Origin: Limnobaculum zhutongyuii
Lineage (GTDB): Bacteria; Pseudomonadota; Gammaproteobacteria; Enterobacterales; Enterobacteriaceae
Length of the DNA stretch: 64,000 nt
Direction: 5' to 3'
Assembly: GCF_004295645.1 (NCBI RefSeq)
Contig: NZ_CP034752.1
Coordinates: forward strand, 1,426,001 to 1,490,000
Under the pieces are notes generated by a model that searched no databases, was not told the DNA's origin, and saw nothing but the letters and a program-made list of their open reading frames with translations. A program made the position numbers and the translations under genes. Shown here piece by piece: positions 8,716-16,288 of the stretch. Within the stretch, counting starts at the first letter, position 1, and every line of letters begins with the position of its first letter.

Positions 8716-10470
8716 TCACCCCTGTTTACCATGGCCTAACGACAGAGAATCAACAATTACGCGGAATAATTCAGTGTTATCCATATAGCCATGAATCCGC
8801 TCAGCACCCGGGCCTGATGCCTGAACAATCATGTCATCTACAGAGTGCACCCCGGTATCAGTGTTACGCGGGATATTACCGGTTCTTAATACGGCTCCGG
8901 GTATGTCTTTGTATATGGCGTTGGCAATATACTCTCCCTTCTCATTTTGAATTGCGGGCACAAAACGCGCATCCAGCTTAGGTCTGAAGGTTTCATAATG
9001 GTCCGGGAAGTTATTGAAGAATACCGCTAAGCGCTTAGAGACATCGACCCTGTCCGGATAGCCGTCACCGTCTTTATCTTCATAATTTGGATAGCCTGCA
9101 GTTTCATATACACCTACCTTCTCGCGCATATCGTTGCCCGGTTTATCATCATCAACGGTTCCGACAATTGAAATTCCGTGAGTATGGTCGCCGGTAACAA
9201 TAATCAGCGTATCCGGATGGGTTTCCGCAAACTTCTTAGCGATAGCGACTGACTGATCCAACATGATGGTGTTATATGCCGCACGCTCCCAATCCAATGG
9301 ATGTGAGGCTTTATCAATTAGCGCTGACTCAACCATCAGGAAGAAGCCATCCTGATTTTTTGACAGTACATCCAGTGCAGTTTGGGTCATTTCAGTCAGG
9401 TCTGGCTGGTCGGGAAACTTCTTAGTGACATCATTTTTCAGGAAGCGTCGGTCCAGCACATCATCCATGTTACCAGTATGGAACAGGCCGAGTAGCTTAT
9501 CCGCCCCGGAGCCCTGCTTTTTCAGCTCCTCTGCGTTGGTAACCAGCTGATAGCCAGCCTGTTGGAAGCGTTCAACGTAGTTTTGGTTATCTTTACGTTT
9601 AGAACCCGGAGTCGTTTCCGGCAGAAAATAGGCAGAACCGCCCCCCAGCAGAACATCCGGCTTAACGTCATAGAACATGCTGACAATTTCTGCTTTATCC
9701 GCACGACGACGAGTATGGGATAACACTGCCGCTGGCGTGGCATCCTCCAGCTCGGCATCGCTGACAATACCCACCGACATATTGCTGGTGCGTTTAATCA
9801 ACTCACCCAGTGTTTCTTGCTTTGGATGATTAAGCGAGTCTTTAGCCCGACTGACGTAAACCCCCAGCGCATTCACACCCGATTTATGACCGGTCATGTA
9901 GGCACTCATGGTATTAGCGCTGTCAGCAGCAATAGAATCTGTACTTGATGTTCCAATAAATGCCATATTGGTTAAGTCATCAATAGCCAGACGACCGTTG
10001 GCTTTACCTTCAGTAATACCTTTTGACATCACTCTGGCAGCGGTTCGATGAGCAACTGACAGGCCATCACCAATAAACAGAATAACGTTTTTAGCCTGAC
10101 GTTTTTCCGGCGTTTGATAAACATTCCAGCTTACCGTGCCTTTTTCATCACCCGCCGAGACTTCAACTTTGTAATCACCCGGGGTAGCAATATCAACATT
10201 CTTTATTACCAGTGATGAGGCATTCAGACCGTCTTCATCTTTAATAAACTCGCTTTTTTGGCTCCATACCTGTTGGTATGCTTTGCCATTAATTTTGATG
10301 CTAACCTGAGCCGGATCAACCTGCTTATCAAACTCAACTTTAAAGTCAAACTTGCCGCCGGTTAACATCGTTGCCCGATCGATAGGATAGATATTCACGG
10401 CAGATGCCGTAGCGGGAATAACCACAGGGACTAACGCAAAAGTGAGAGGAATCAACCAACTTGCCTTCAT
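8716..10470 (-). CDS. Periplasmic alkaline phosphatase
   Basis: 584 residues. Signal peptide 1-24 (LIPLTFALVPVVIPATASA), then a beta-sandwich-like N-terminal domain to about 120. The phosphatase domain begins with NVILFIGDGLSVAH (metal ligand D135). The nucleophile region is ADSANTMSAYMTG with the likely catalytic S184. Other metal-site motifs are TGDHTHG and the C-terminal HSVDDM. An EF-hand-like loop DKDGDGYPDRVD may bind calcium. It is larger than E. coli PhoA because of the N-terminal domain. It hydrolyses phosphate monoesters and needs zinc and magnesium in the family. It is the first gene of the operon with the CPFC protein and the ABC transporter, an arrangement that may link metal supply to the enzyme. 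Confidence 0.85.
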   Translation of the reverse strand: MKASWLIPLTFALVPVVIPATASAVNIYPIDRATMLTGGKFDFKVEFDKQVDPAQVSIKINGKAYQQVWSQKSEFIKDEDGLNASSLVIKNVDIATPGDYKVEVSAGDEKGTVSWNVYQTPEKRQAKNVILFIGDGLSVAHRTAARVMSKGITEGKANGRLAIDDLTNMAFIGTSSTDSIAADSANTMSAYMTGHKSGVNALGVYVSRAKDSLNHPKQETLGELIKRTSNMSVGIVSDAELEDATPAAVLSHTRRRADKAEIVSMFYDVKPDVLLGGGSAYFLPETTPGSKRKDNQNYVERFQQAGYQLVTNAEELKKQGSGADKLLGLFHTGNMDDVLDRRFLKNDVTKKFPDQPDLTEMTQTALDVLSKNQDGFFLMVESALIDKASHPLDWERAAYNTIMLDQSVAIAKKFAETHPDTLIIVTGDHTHGISIVGTVDDDKPGNDMREKVGVYETAGYPNYEDKDGDGYPDRVDVSKRLAVFFNNFPDHYETFRPKLDARFVPAIQNEKGEYIANAIYKDIPGAVLRTGNIPRNTDTGVHSVDDMIVQASGPGAERIHGYMDNTELFRVIVDSLSLGHGKQG

Positions 10471-10555
10471 AACATTCTCCTGATTTTTATTTTTCAGGAG
10501 CAGGTTACTCAGGCTGAATGTCAGTTTTATGAACGATATATGTCCAATTTATGTC

Positions 10556-12424
10556 TTAGAACGGAAACAGCAATGGAATAATGACCACGCTCACCACCAT
10601 CACCAGTAAAGTGAACGGCACGCCAATACGCAGGAAATCGCTAAACTTATAGCCACCAGGCCCAAGTACCATGGTGTTTACCGGTGAAGATACCGGTGTC
10701 ATAAAGGCGGCTGAAGCGGCTATCGCGACCACCATGGCAAATGGTAAAGCAGAAACCCCCATCTGATTCGCAGCACCGATAGCTATAGGCGCCATCAATA
10801 CCGCAGTGGCGGTATTGGAAATAAACAGGCCAATTACCGCGCACAATACAAACAGGCTAAGCAGTACCACTCTGGGCCCCATATCGCCAACGGCATCCAT
10901 CAATCCTTTTACCACCAGATCGATACCACCGGTTTTTTGTAACGCATGGGCAAAAGGCAACATGCCAACAATCAGGATAAGCGTTGGCCAGTGAATAGAT
11001 TTGTAGGCGCTTTCCATATCTATACAGCGGAATTTACCCATTAATAAACAGGCCAGCAGTGCCGCAATCACATTGGGCACGATATCCGTTACCATCAGGA
11101 ATATCATCAAAATCAGGCATAGAAGTGCATGAGGTGCCTGGCTGGTAGCGGGTGCGACTTCATCCACTTCCGCGGGCAAATTCATTACCAGAAAATCACG
11201 CGTATTGCTCTGTAACTGACGAATCTGACGCCAGTCACCAATCACCAGCATCATGTCACCGACTTTAAGTTCTTCATCAATCTGACTGGCTTCAATCAGT
11301 TTGCCGTTACGTCGGATACCAATGACATTCAGATTATAACGAGTGCGAAAACCCATTTGCCGCAGAGTTTTACCAATATATTCAGATTCAGGAACCAGCG
11401 ATACTTCCGCCATACCGACTTCACGCGCCTGTTCAGAGAAATATTCCCCGCGTAAAATCATCGGTTCCAGTTGCTCTTCGGTACAAAAGTGGCGAACGTC
11501 CGCTTCCGGATCGAACATATCCACCAGCAGAATGTCATGCACTCGCAGTTCAGTGGCGGCAAAAGCACCTATCATCACCCGGCGGAATTTACGCCAACGC
11601 TCAATACCCACGACGTTAGCACTGTAGCGGGAGCGCAGATGCAGTTCATCCAGCGTACGACCAATTAACGGGGAACCGGGGCGAATAGAGAGACGTCGGG
11701 CACGACCGCTCAGCTTATAGTCATGAATCAGATCGCGCATGGTGCGGCGAGTACGGGATTTAGCCTTATCCTGACTTACCGGTTTCACCAACCAGGGGCG
11801 CACCAGCAGCATATAGCCAATCCCCATCGCCAGAATGACAATACCGATAGGCGTTACGCTAAAGAAATCAAACTGACCTACACCATAACGCTGCAATTCA
11901 CTGTTCACCACCAGGTTTGGTGGGGTTGCTACCAGCGTCATCATACCGCTGATTAATCCGGCAAAGGCCAGAGGCATCATCAGGCGACCCGGCTCTCTCT
12001 CCATGCGCGATGAAACGCTCATCACTACCGGAATAAAGATAGCCACCACACCGGTGGAGCTCATAACTGACCCCAATCCGGCTACCGCCAACATGAGCAA
12101 CACTAACAGCTTAGTTTCACTGCTGCCGGCAACCCGAACCAGCCAGTCGCCTACCTGATAGGCAATACCTGTACGCACCAGCCCTTCGCCAATCACAAAC
12201 AGTAGCGCAATCAGAATAACGTTGGGATCGCTGAAGCCAGAAATCGCTTCAGGTAGGGTCAGAATACCGCTGGTAACAAAAACGGTAATTAACAACAGAG
12301 CAACCACGTCCATCCGCACTTTATTGGATATGAACAGGATTATTGCGATAAATAAAAAGCACACCACCCAGAAAAGCTGGCTATCGGCTAACATACCCAT
12401 CGTTGTCAATAATCGCTCGATCAC
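10556..12424 (-). CDS. yfbS: Putative anion/dicarboxylate transporter YfbS (SLC13 type with TrkA-C domains)
   Basis: 622 residues (E. coli YfbS about 610). Two blocks of membrane segments flank a cytosolic middle of about 210-400 with two TrkA-C/RCK_C-like repeats (RPGSPLIGRTLDELHLRSRY and VPESEYIGKTLRQMGFRTRY). The signatures ATPPNLVVNSEL and TPVSSPVNTMVLGPGGY are the paired helical-hairpin substrate sites of sodium/anion symporters. Located before yfbT-yfbU-yfbV as in E. coli. The substrate is unknown. Confidence 0.9.
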   Translation of the reverse strand: MIERLLTTMGMLADSQLFWVVCFLFIAIILFISNKVRMDVVALLLITVFVTSGILTLPEAISGFSDPNVILIALLFVIGEGLVRTGIAYQVGDWLVRVAGSSETKLLVLLMLAVAGLGSVMSSTGVVAIFIPVVMSVSSRMEREPGRLMMPLAFAGLISGMMTLVATPPNLVVNSELQRYGVGQFDFFSVTPIGIVILAMGIGYMLLVRPWLVKPVSQDKAKSRTRRTMRDLIHDYKLSGRARRLSIRPGSPLIGRTLDELHLRSRYSANVVGIERWRKFRRVMIGAFAATELRVHDILLVDMFDPEADVRHFCTEEQLEPMILRGEYFSEQAREVGMAEVSLVPESEYIGKTLRQMGFRTRYNLNVIGIRRNGKLIEASQIDEELKVGDMMLVIGDWRQIRQLQSNTRDFLVMNLPAEVDEVAPATSQAPHALLCLILMIFLMVTDIVPNVIAALLACLLMGKFRCIDMESAYKSIHWPTLILIVGMLPFAHALQKTGGIDLVVKGLMDAVGDMGPRVVLLSLFVLCAVIGLFISNTATAVLMAPIAIGAANQMGVSALPFAMVVAIAASAAFMTPVSSPVNTMVLGPGGYKFSDFLRIGVPFTLLVMVVSVVIIPLLFPF

Positions 12425-12449
12425 TGCGGCTCCCTTACTGGTTATCTGA

Positions 12450-12743
12450 ACGTTGTTGCCCCATACAAAGATATTATCGAATACAAATCGTGATAAAACA
12501 TTGGCTTTAAGATGTTTTTTAAGCCTGCCTATAAAGTTACTCTATTTTTCCCTCAATAAAGGAACAAAATATGCGCTTTAACTGATTAAAACAGAATAAA
12601 ACACATCGTCAACCTTATATCAATTAAAAACCGAAACATTCAGCATAAACAAGGAGATTAGCCAGAAATGTCATCAACATGTTAATAAAAAAGCCCCAAA
12701 TTATGGAGCTTTCTTATCTTTATGCCGCTAATCATTCATTTCA
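12450..12743. other. Intergenic region yfbT-yfbS
   Basis: AT-rich, about 300 bases between two genes that both read on the minus strand. It holds the yfbT terminator at 12684-12712 and, above yfbS, an AT-rich stretch that should contain the yfbS promoter. I see no ORF or repeat in it. Confidence 0.5.
12684..12712 (-). terminator. Terminator after yfbT
   Basis: On the minus strand AAAGCTCC pairs with GGGGCTTT around a seven-base loop (12690-12712) and is followed by a run of T (12684-12690). It lies 32 bases after the yfbT stop. Confidence 0.75.
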
Positions 12744-13403
12744 TTAATCAAATTGAATTCTGGCGATGTTATCTGCATAACTGACATGTAACTGTTGCAG
12801 CGTTTTTAGCGATTTATCGACCCGGGACAGTTCAGGCGTATTTGCCGGGGCGTTTACCGCAATAACCTGACAGCCAGCAGCTAATCCGGAAGCGAGCCCT
12901 GCTGCGGCATCTTCAACCACTACACAGTCTGACGGAGCCAAGCCTAAACGTTCTGCACCGAGCAAATAGGCGTCAGGCTCAGGTTTACCTCTGGCAACCA
13001 GTTCAGCGGTAACAAACACCTCGGGAAAAGGTATTCCTGCAGCTTTACTACGAGCATGAGCAATAGGAATAGTGCCTGAAGTCACGATCGCCCAAGGTAC
13101 TTTCAGTTCATTCAGGCGATTAAGTAACTCAATGGCTCCGGGTAGCGCCTCTACACCTTCAGTATCGGTCGCTTCAATTTGTTCCAGTCGGTCAAACTCT
13201 TTTTTAATCGCCTCTTCACTTTGGCCAGCCATAAAATGGCGCAGTGACGTTATTGCCTGCTTACCGTGAATAAAATCGAGCATTTCCTGCGGTGCGACAT
13301 TCAGACGTTCCGCAACGCCCAACCATGCACGTTCAACCACCGGTAAAGAGCTGACCAGCGTACCGTCTAAATCGAAAAGAAAACCTTTGCAATTCAAATT
13401 CAT
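12744..13403 (-). CDS. yfbT: HAD-family sugar phosphatase (YfbT/HxpA)
   Basis: 219 residues, the normal length. HAD motif I is FDLDGTLV near residue 10, motif II is VTSGT near 110, and motif III/IV is KPEPDAYLLGAERLG followed by CVVVEDAAAG. The enzyme family dephosphorylates sugar phosphates in the cytosol; E. coli HxpA acts on sugar alcohol and hexose phosphates. Gene order yfbS-yfbT-yfbU matches E. coli. Confidence 0.9.
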   Translation of the reverse strand: MNLNCKGFLFDLDGTLVSSLPVVERAWLGVAERLNVAPQEMLDFIHGKQAITSLRHFMAGQSEEAIKKEFDRLEQIEATDTEGVEALPGAIELLNRLNELKVPWAIVTSGTIPIAHARSKAAGIPFPEVFVTAELVARGKPEPDAYLLGAERLGLAPSDCVVVEDAAAGLASGLAAGCQVIAVNAPANTPELSRVDKSLKTLQQLHVSYADNIARIQFD

Positions 13404-13473
13404 ATTCTCACTGACAAAACAAAAAAATTAGTGGCCAGTATTAACCAGCCACTCTGTATAAGAAGAGAAAATA

Positions 13474-13980
13474 TCAGGCATTAATGATTTGAGAAATCTC
13501 AATAGCGCATAAGTGATACTGACGCGGGCAGGATTGCCAGATGGCCAGCATACGCTGATATTTATCCCACATTTTAGTCTGTGAGTTAAAACCATGAGTT
13601 CCTGAATCAAAGTGGGTATAACGCCCTTCTGTATTCACCAGGAAGCGAACATAGCTGAGATAGCGGGCTTCAGTTGCGGCATCAAAACCAAGGAAATTGA
13701 TACGGCGTTCATCGATTTCGGCTTTATCTTTCAGATTTTCACGCAGATTCTCAAACGAGACTCTCAACGCGTGATGCATTTCCATAATATTAATAATAGT
13801 GCGGCAGGTCTCTTCTGACAGTTCACCAAACTCGCGCTCCAGTTCCTTCATCTGCAAACCAAAACCACGCTCAATAATAGTCTGTAACCGACGATAACGT
13901 TCCGCGTTATCCGGGTCCAGCATGGTCATCATTTTATATTGGTTTGAAAGGATTAGCCGTTGGGCATTAGTCATTTCCAC
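13474..13980 (-). CDS. yfbU: Conserved protein YfbU
   Basis: 168 residues, nearly identical to E. coli YfbU over its length (MEMTNAQRLILSNQYKMM, FLGFDAATEARYLSYVRF, YTHFDSGTHGFN, final SQIINA). The biochemical role is not established; the E. coli gene has been linked to cell-death phenotypes. A four-residue insertion around position 100 (ENLKDKAE) accounts for the extra length. Located 70 bases upstream of yfbT. Confidence 0.95.
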   Translation of the reverse strand: MEMTNAQRLILSNQYKMMTMLDPDNAERYRRLQTIIERGFGLQMKELEREFGELSEETCRTIINIMEMHHALRVSFENLRENLKDKAEIDERRINFLGFDAATEARYLSYVRFLVNTEGRYTHFDSGTHGFNSQTKMWDKYQRMLAIWQSCPRQYHLCAIEISQIINA

Positions 13981-14185
13981 GATAACAACTCCTGAGATTC
14001 AAAAACAAAAAAGAATTCTGTATGTGAATAAACGTCATCACGAATGGATAGAGAATGGCATATTGCGCAACAGAGTGATACCCATTCAGTGTAATTTTTT
14101 GTTTACCCGAACGGGTGATAAATAAAGGAGGGAAAATCGATCCATAGCGTAGCTTCTGAGCAATCTCAGAAGCCCGCTTGTTTAG

Positions 14186-14638
14186 CTAAAGCTCATCCAG
14201 AAAAGTTTTATCCAACTGATTAAAAGCATGCTTAAGCAGTTCGGCCAAATGTTGATACGTTGGCTCTTGTTCTAAAGGCGCAAACTCCTGCCCTGCTTCA
14301 GCCAGCTTCTCCCGCAGTTGCAGAAACCATTGTTTCAGCGATGGCGGTAAGATTGAAATAGAACGCTGGCCTAACCACCACAGTCCTTGCATCGGTAAAC
14401 TACAGGCAAAAATAGCGGTAGCGACCGCTGGCCCCAGTTGGCCACTCATGGCGATTTGCCAGGCAAGCGTAAAAATAGCAACAGGCGGCATAAAGCGAAC
14501 ACCAAAGCGTGTTGCCGTGGTGATACGGTTTTCCGGGAACACCGCGGACAAACGTTTTTCGTTTGGCCAGGTCTTCATGTAAGTCTGCCCACGCTGAAAT
14601 ATCTGAATCCAACGGATAGGACCTGATGAACGTAGCAT
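14186..14638 (-). CDS. yfbV: Inner-membrane protein YfbV (UPF0208)
   Basis: 150 residues. Two membrane segments at about 49-66 and 70-88 (VRFMPPVAIFTLAWQIA, GPAVATAIFACSLPMQGLWWLG) and the conserved ending AFNQLDKTFLDEL define the YfbV family. The E. coli homologue affects chromosome Ter macrodomain structure by an unknown route. It is divergent from ackA, and the 373-base gap between them is shared. Confidence 0.95.
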   Translation of the reverse strand: MLRSSGPIRWIQIFQRGQTYMKTWPNEKRLSAVFPENRITTATRFGVRFMPPVAIFTLAWQIAMSGQLGPAVATAIFACSLPMQGLWWLGQRSISILPPSLKQWFLQLREKLAEAGQEFAPLEQEPTYQHLAELLKHAFNQLDKTFLDEL

Positions 14639-15011
14639 TTAATTTGCCGCCTTTGATTCCGGATCTATCGATATGTGCATTATGTTTCGATTCGGATTAT
14701 AATGCACATTCAAAAAAATCTGTAAATTTTAAAACAAATGCACAAAAAACTTGATGCAGTTTAATAAATATCAATTTAATTTGCATTTCTGTTTTATTTT
14801 TACTTAGCCAGGTATTATTCTGGTCGTGGCCTTACGGCCAATTTTTTTGTTAGGGATAAAACAATACCAATAACCTGTTTTCAGGCAATTGTGTACAATA
14901 ATAAAACGCGGGTACGCAGCAAACTGGGTAATAGAGGTTCGGCCTTACCGGTTAATGCTACGCTTGCCCTATTTTCGTTTTTCAAATCACAAAATTAAAT
15001 AGGTACTTCTC
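14639..15011. promoter_or_regulatory. Shared yfbV/ackA control region with 11-bp dyad
   Basis: A perfect inverted repeat, ATGTGCATTAT at 14673-14683 and ATAATGCACAT at 14699-14709, has a 15-base spacer. The right arm overlaps a good -10 (TATAAT, 14698-14703), so a protein bound there could block a promoter reading towards ackA. Further on are AT-rich sequences (14720-14800) of the kind bound by ArcA or H-NS, and the hairpin at 14827-14848. About 160 bases of leader remain before ackA. Confidence 0.6.
14827..14848 (+). terminator. Terminator-like hairpin in the ackA leader
   Basis: TGGCC, loop TTAC, GGCCA, followed by A and seven T. No plus-strand gene precedes it in the gap, so it would end a short leader or small RNA begun near 14700, or act as an attenuator of ackA. 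Confidence 0.55.
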
Positions 15012-16214
15012 ATGTCGAGTAAGCTGGTTCTGGTTCTTAACTGCGGTAGTTCTTCTCTGAAATTCGCCATCATTAATGCTGCCAATGGCGAAGAACACCT
15101 TTCTGGTTTAGCCGAGTGTTTCCACCTTCCGGAAGCCCGTATCAAATGGAAAATGGACGGAAGCAAACACGAAGAAGCCCTTGGAGCAGGTGCTGCACAC
15201 AGCGAAGCTCTGAAATTCATCGTTAATACTATTCTGGCTAAAAAACCAGAACTGTCAAACAACCTGACCGCTATCGGTCACCGTGTTGTTCACGGTGGCG
15301 AGCAGTTTACTCAGTCAGTTGTGATCAATGCTGATGTGCTGAAAGGTATTCAGGCTGCGTCTCCATTCGCACCACTGCATAACCCGGCTGGCTTAATCGG
15401 CATCGAAGAAGCATTCAAAGCGTTCCCATCTCTTAAAAATAAAAACGTGGCCGTTTTTGATACCGCTTTCCATCAAACAATGCCTGCTGAATCTTACCTG
15501 TATGCTCTGCCGTACAGCCTGTATAAAGAGCACGGTATTCGTCGTTATGGCTTCCACGGTACCAGCCACTACTATGTCAGCCGTGAAGCTGCAAAAATGC
15601 TGAACAAACCAGTAGAAGAGCTGAACGTGATTACCTGTCATTTAGGTAACGGCGGTTCTGTTGCAGCTATTCGTAACGGTGAATGTGTAGATACTTCTAT
15701 GGGTCTGACCCCGCTGGAAGGTCTGGTTATGGGTACCCGTAGCGGTGATATCGACCCTGCTATCATTTTCCATCTGTATGATGTAATGGGAATGAGCATG
15801 GAACAAATCAACAAGATGCTGAACAAAGAGTCTGGTCTGCAAGGCCTGACTGAAGTTACCAGCGACTGCCGCTATGTTGAAGATAACTATGCACAGAAAG
15901 AAGATGCCAAGCGTGCGATGGATGTATTCTGTCACCGTTTAGCAAAATATATCGGTGCTTACACTGCACTGATGGACGGTCGTTTAGATGCAGTTATCTT
16001 CACCGGTGGTATTGGTGAAAACGCTGCAATGGTTCGTGAACTGGCACTGGGTAAACTGGCTCTGTTAGGCTTTGAAGTCGACCACGAGCGCAACCTGGCA
16101 GCCCGCTTTGGTAAGTCAGGCAACATCGCAAAAGATGGCTCTCGTGCCGCACTGATCATTCCAACCAACGAAGAGTTGGTGATCGCTCAGGACGCATCTC
16201 GTCTTACTGCGTAA
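15012..16214 (+). CDS. ackA: Acetate kinase
   Basis: 400 residues, the same as E. coli AckA. Motifs include VLNCGSSSLKFAI at 8-20, RVVHGG at 91-96, FDTAFHQTMP at 149-158, GFHGTSH at 180-186 and HLGNGGS at 210-216 of the ASKHA fold. It makes ATP and acetate from acetyl phosphate and ADP, the second step of overflow acetate production, in the cytosol. pta follows 74 bases later behind a hairpin, so the two can be expressed together or separately. Confidence 0.98.
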   Translation: MSSKLVLVLNCGSSSLKFAIINAANGEEHLSGLAECFHLPEARIKWKMDGSKHEEALGAGAAHSEALKFIVNTILAKKPELSNNLTAIGHRVVHGGEQFTQSVVINADVLKGIQAASPFAPLHNPAGLIGIEEAFKAFPSLKNKNVAVFDTAFHQTMPAESYLYALPYSLYKEHGIRRYGFHGTSHYYVSREAAKMLNKPVEELNVITCHLGNGGSVAAIRNGECVDTSMGLTPLEGLVMGTRSGDIDPAIIFHLYDVMGMSMEQINKMLNKESGLQGLTEVTSDCRYVEDNYAQKEDAKRAMDVFCHRLAKYIGAYTALMDGRLDAVIFTGGIGENAAMVRELALGKLALLGFEVDHERNLAARFGKSGNIAKDGSRAALIIPTNEELVIAQDASRLTA

Positions 16215-16225
16215 ATAACGACAAT

Positions 16226-16258
16226 AACACCGTCAGCTCAGGCTGGCGGTGTTGTTTT
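16226..16258 (+). terminator. Hairpin between ackA and pta
   Basis: AACACCGTCAGC pairs with GCTGGCGGTGTT (one mismatch) around TCAG, followed by GTTTT. Probably a partial terminator or RNA-stability element that tunes pta relative to ackA. Confidence 0.65.
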
Positions 16259-16288
16259 AGCCAAAGCATAACCTAAAGAGGTTTCGTC

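Noticed and set aside
14749..14778. FNR site TTGAT...ATCAA before ackA
   Set aside because: The half-sites are about 14 bases apart; FNR needs four.
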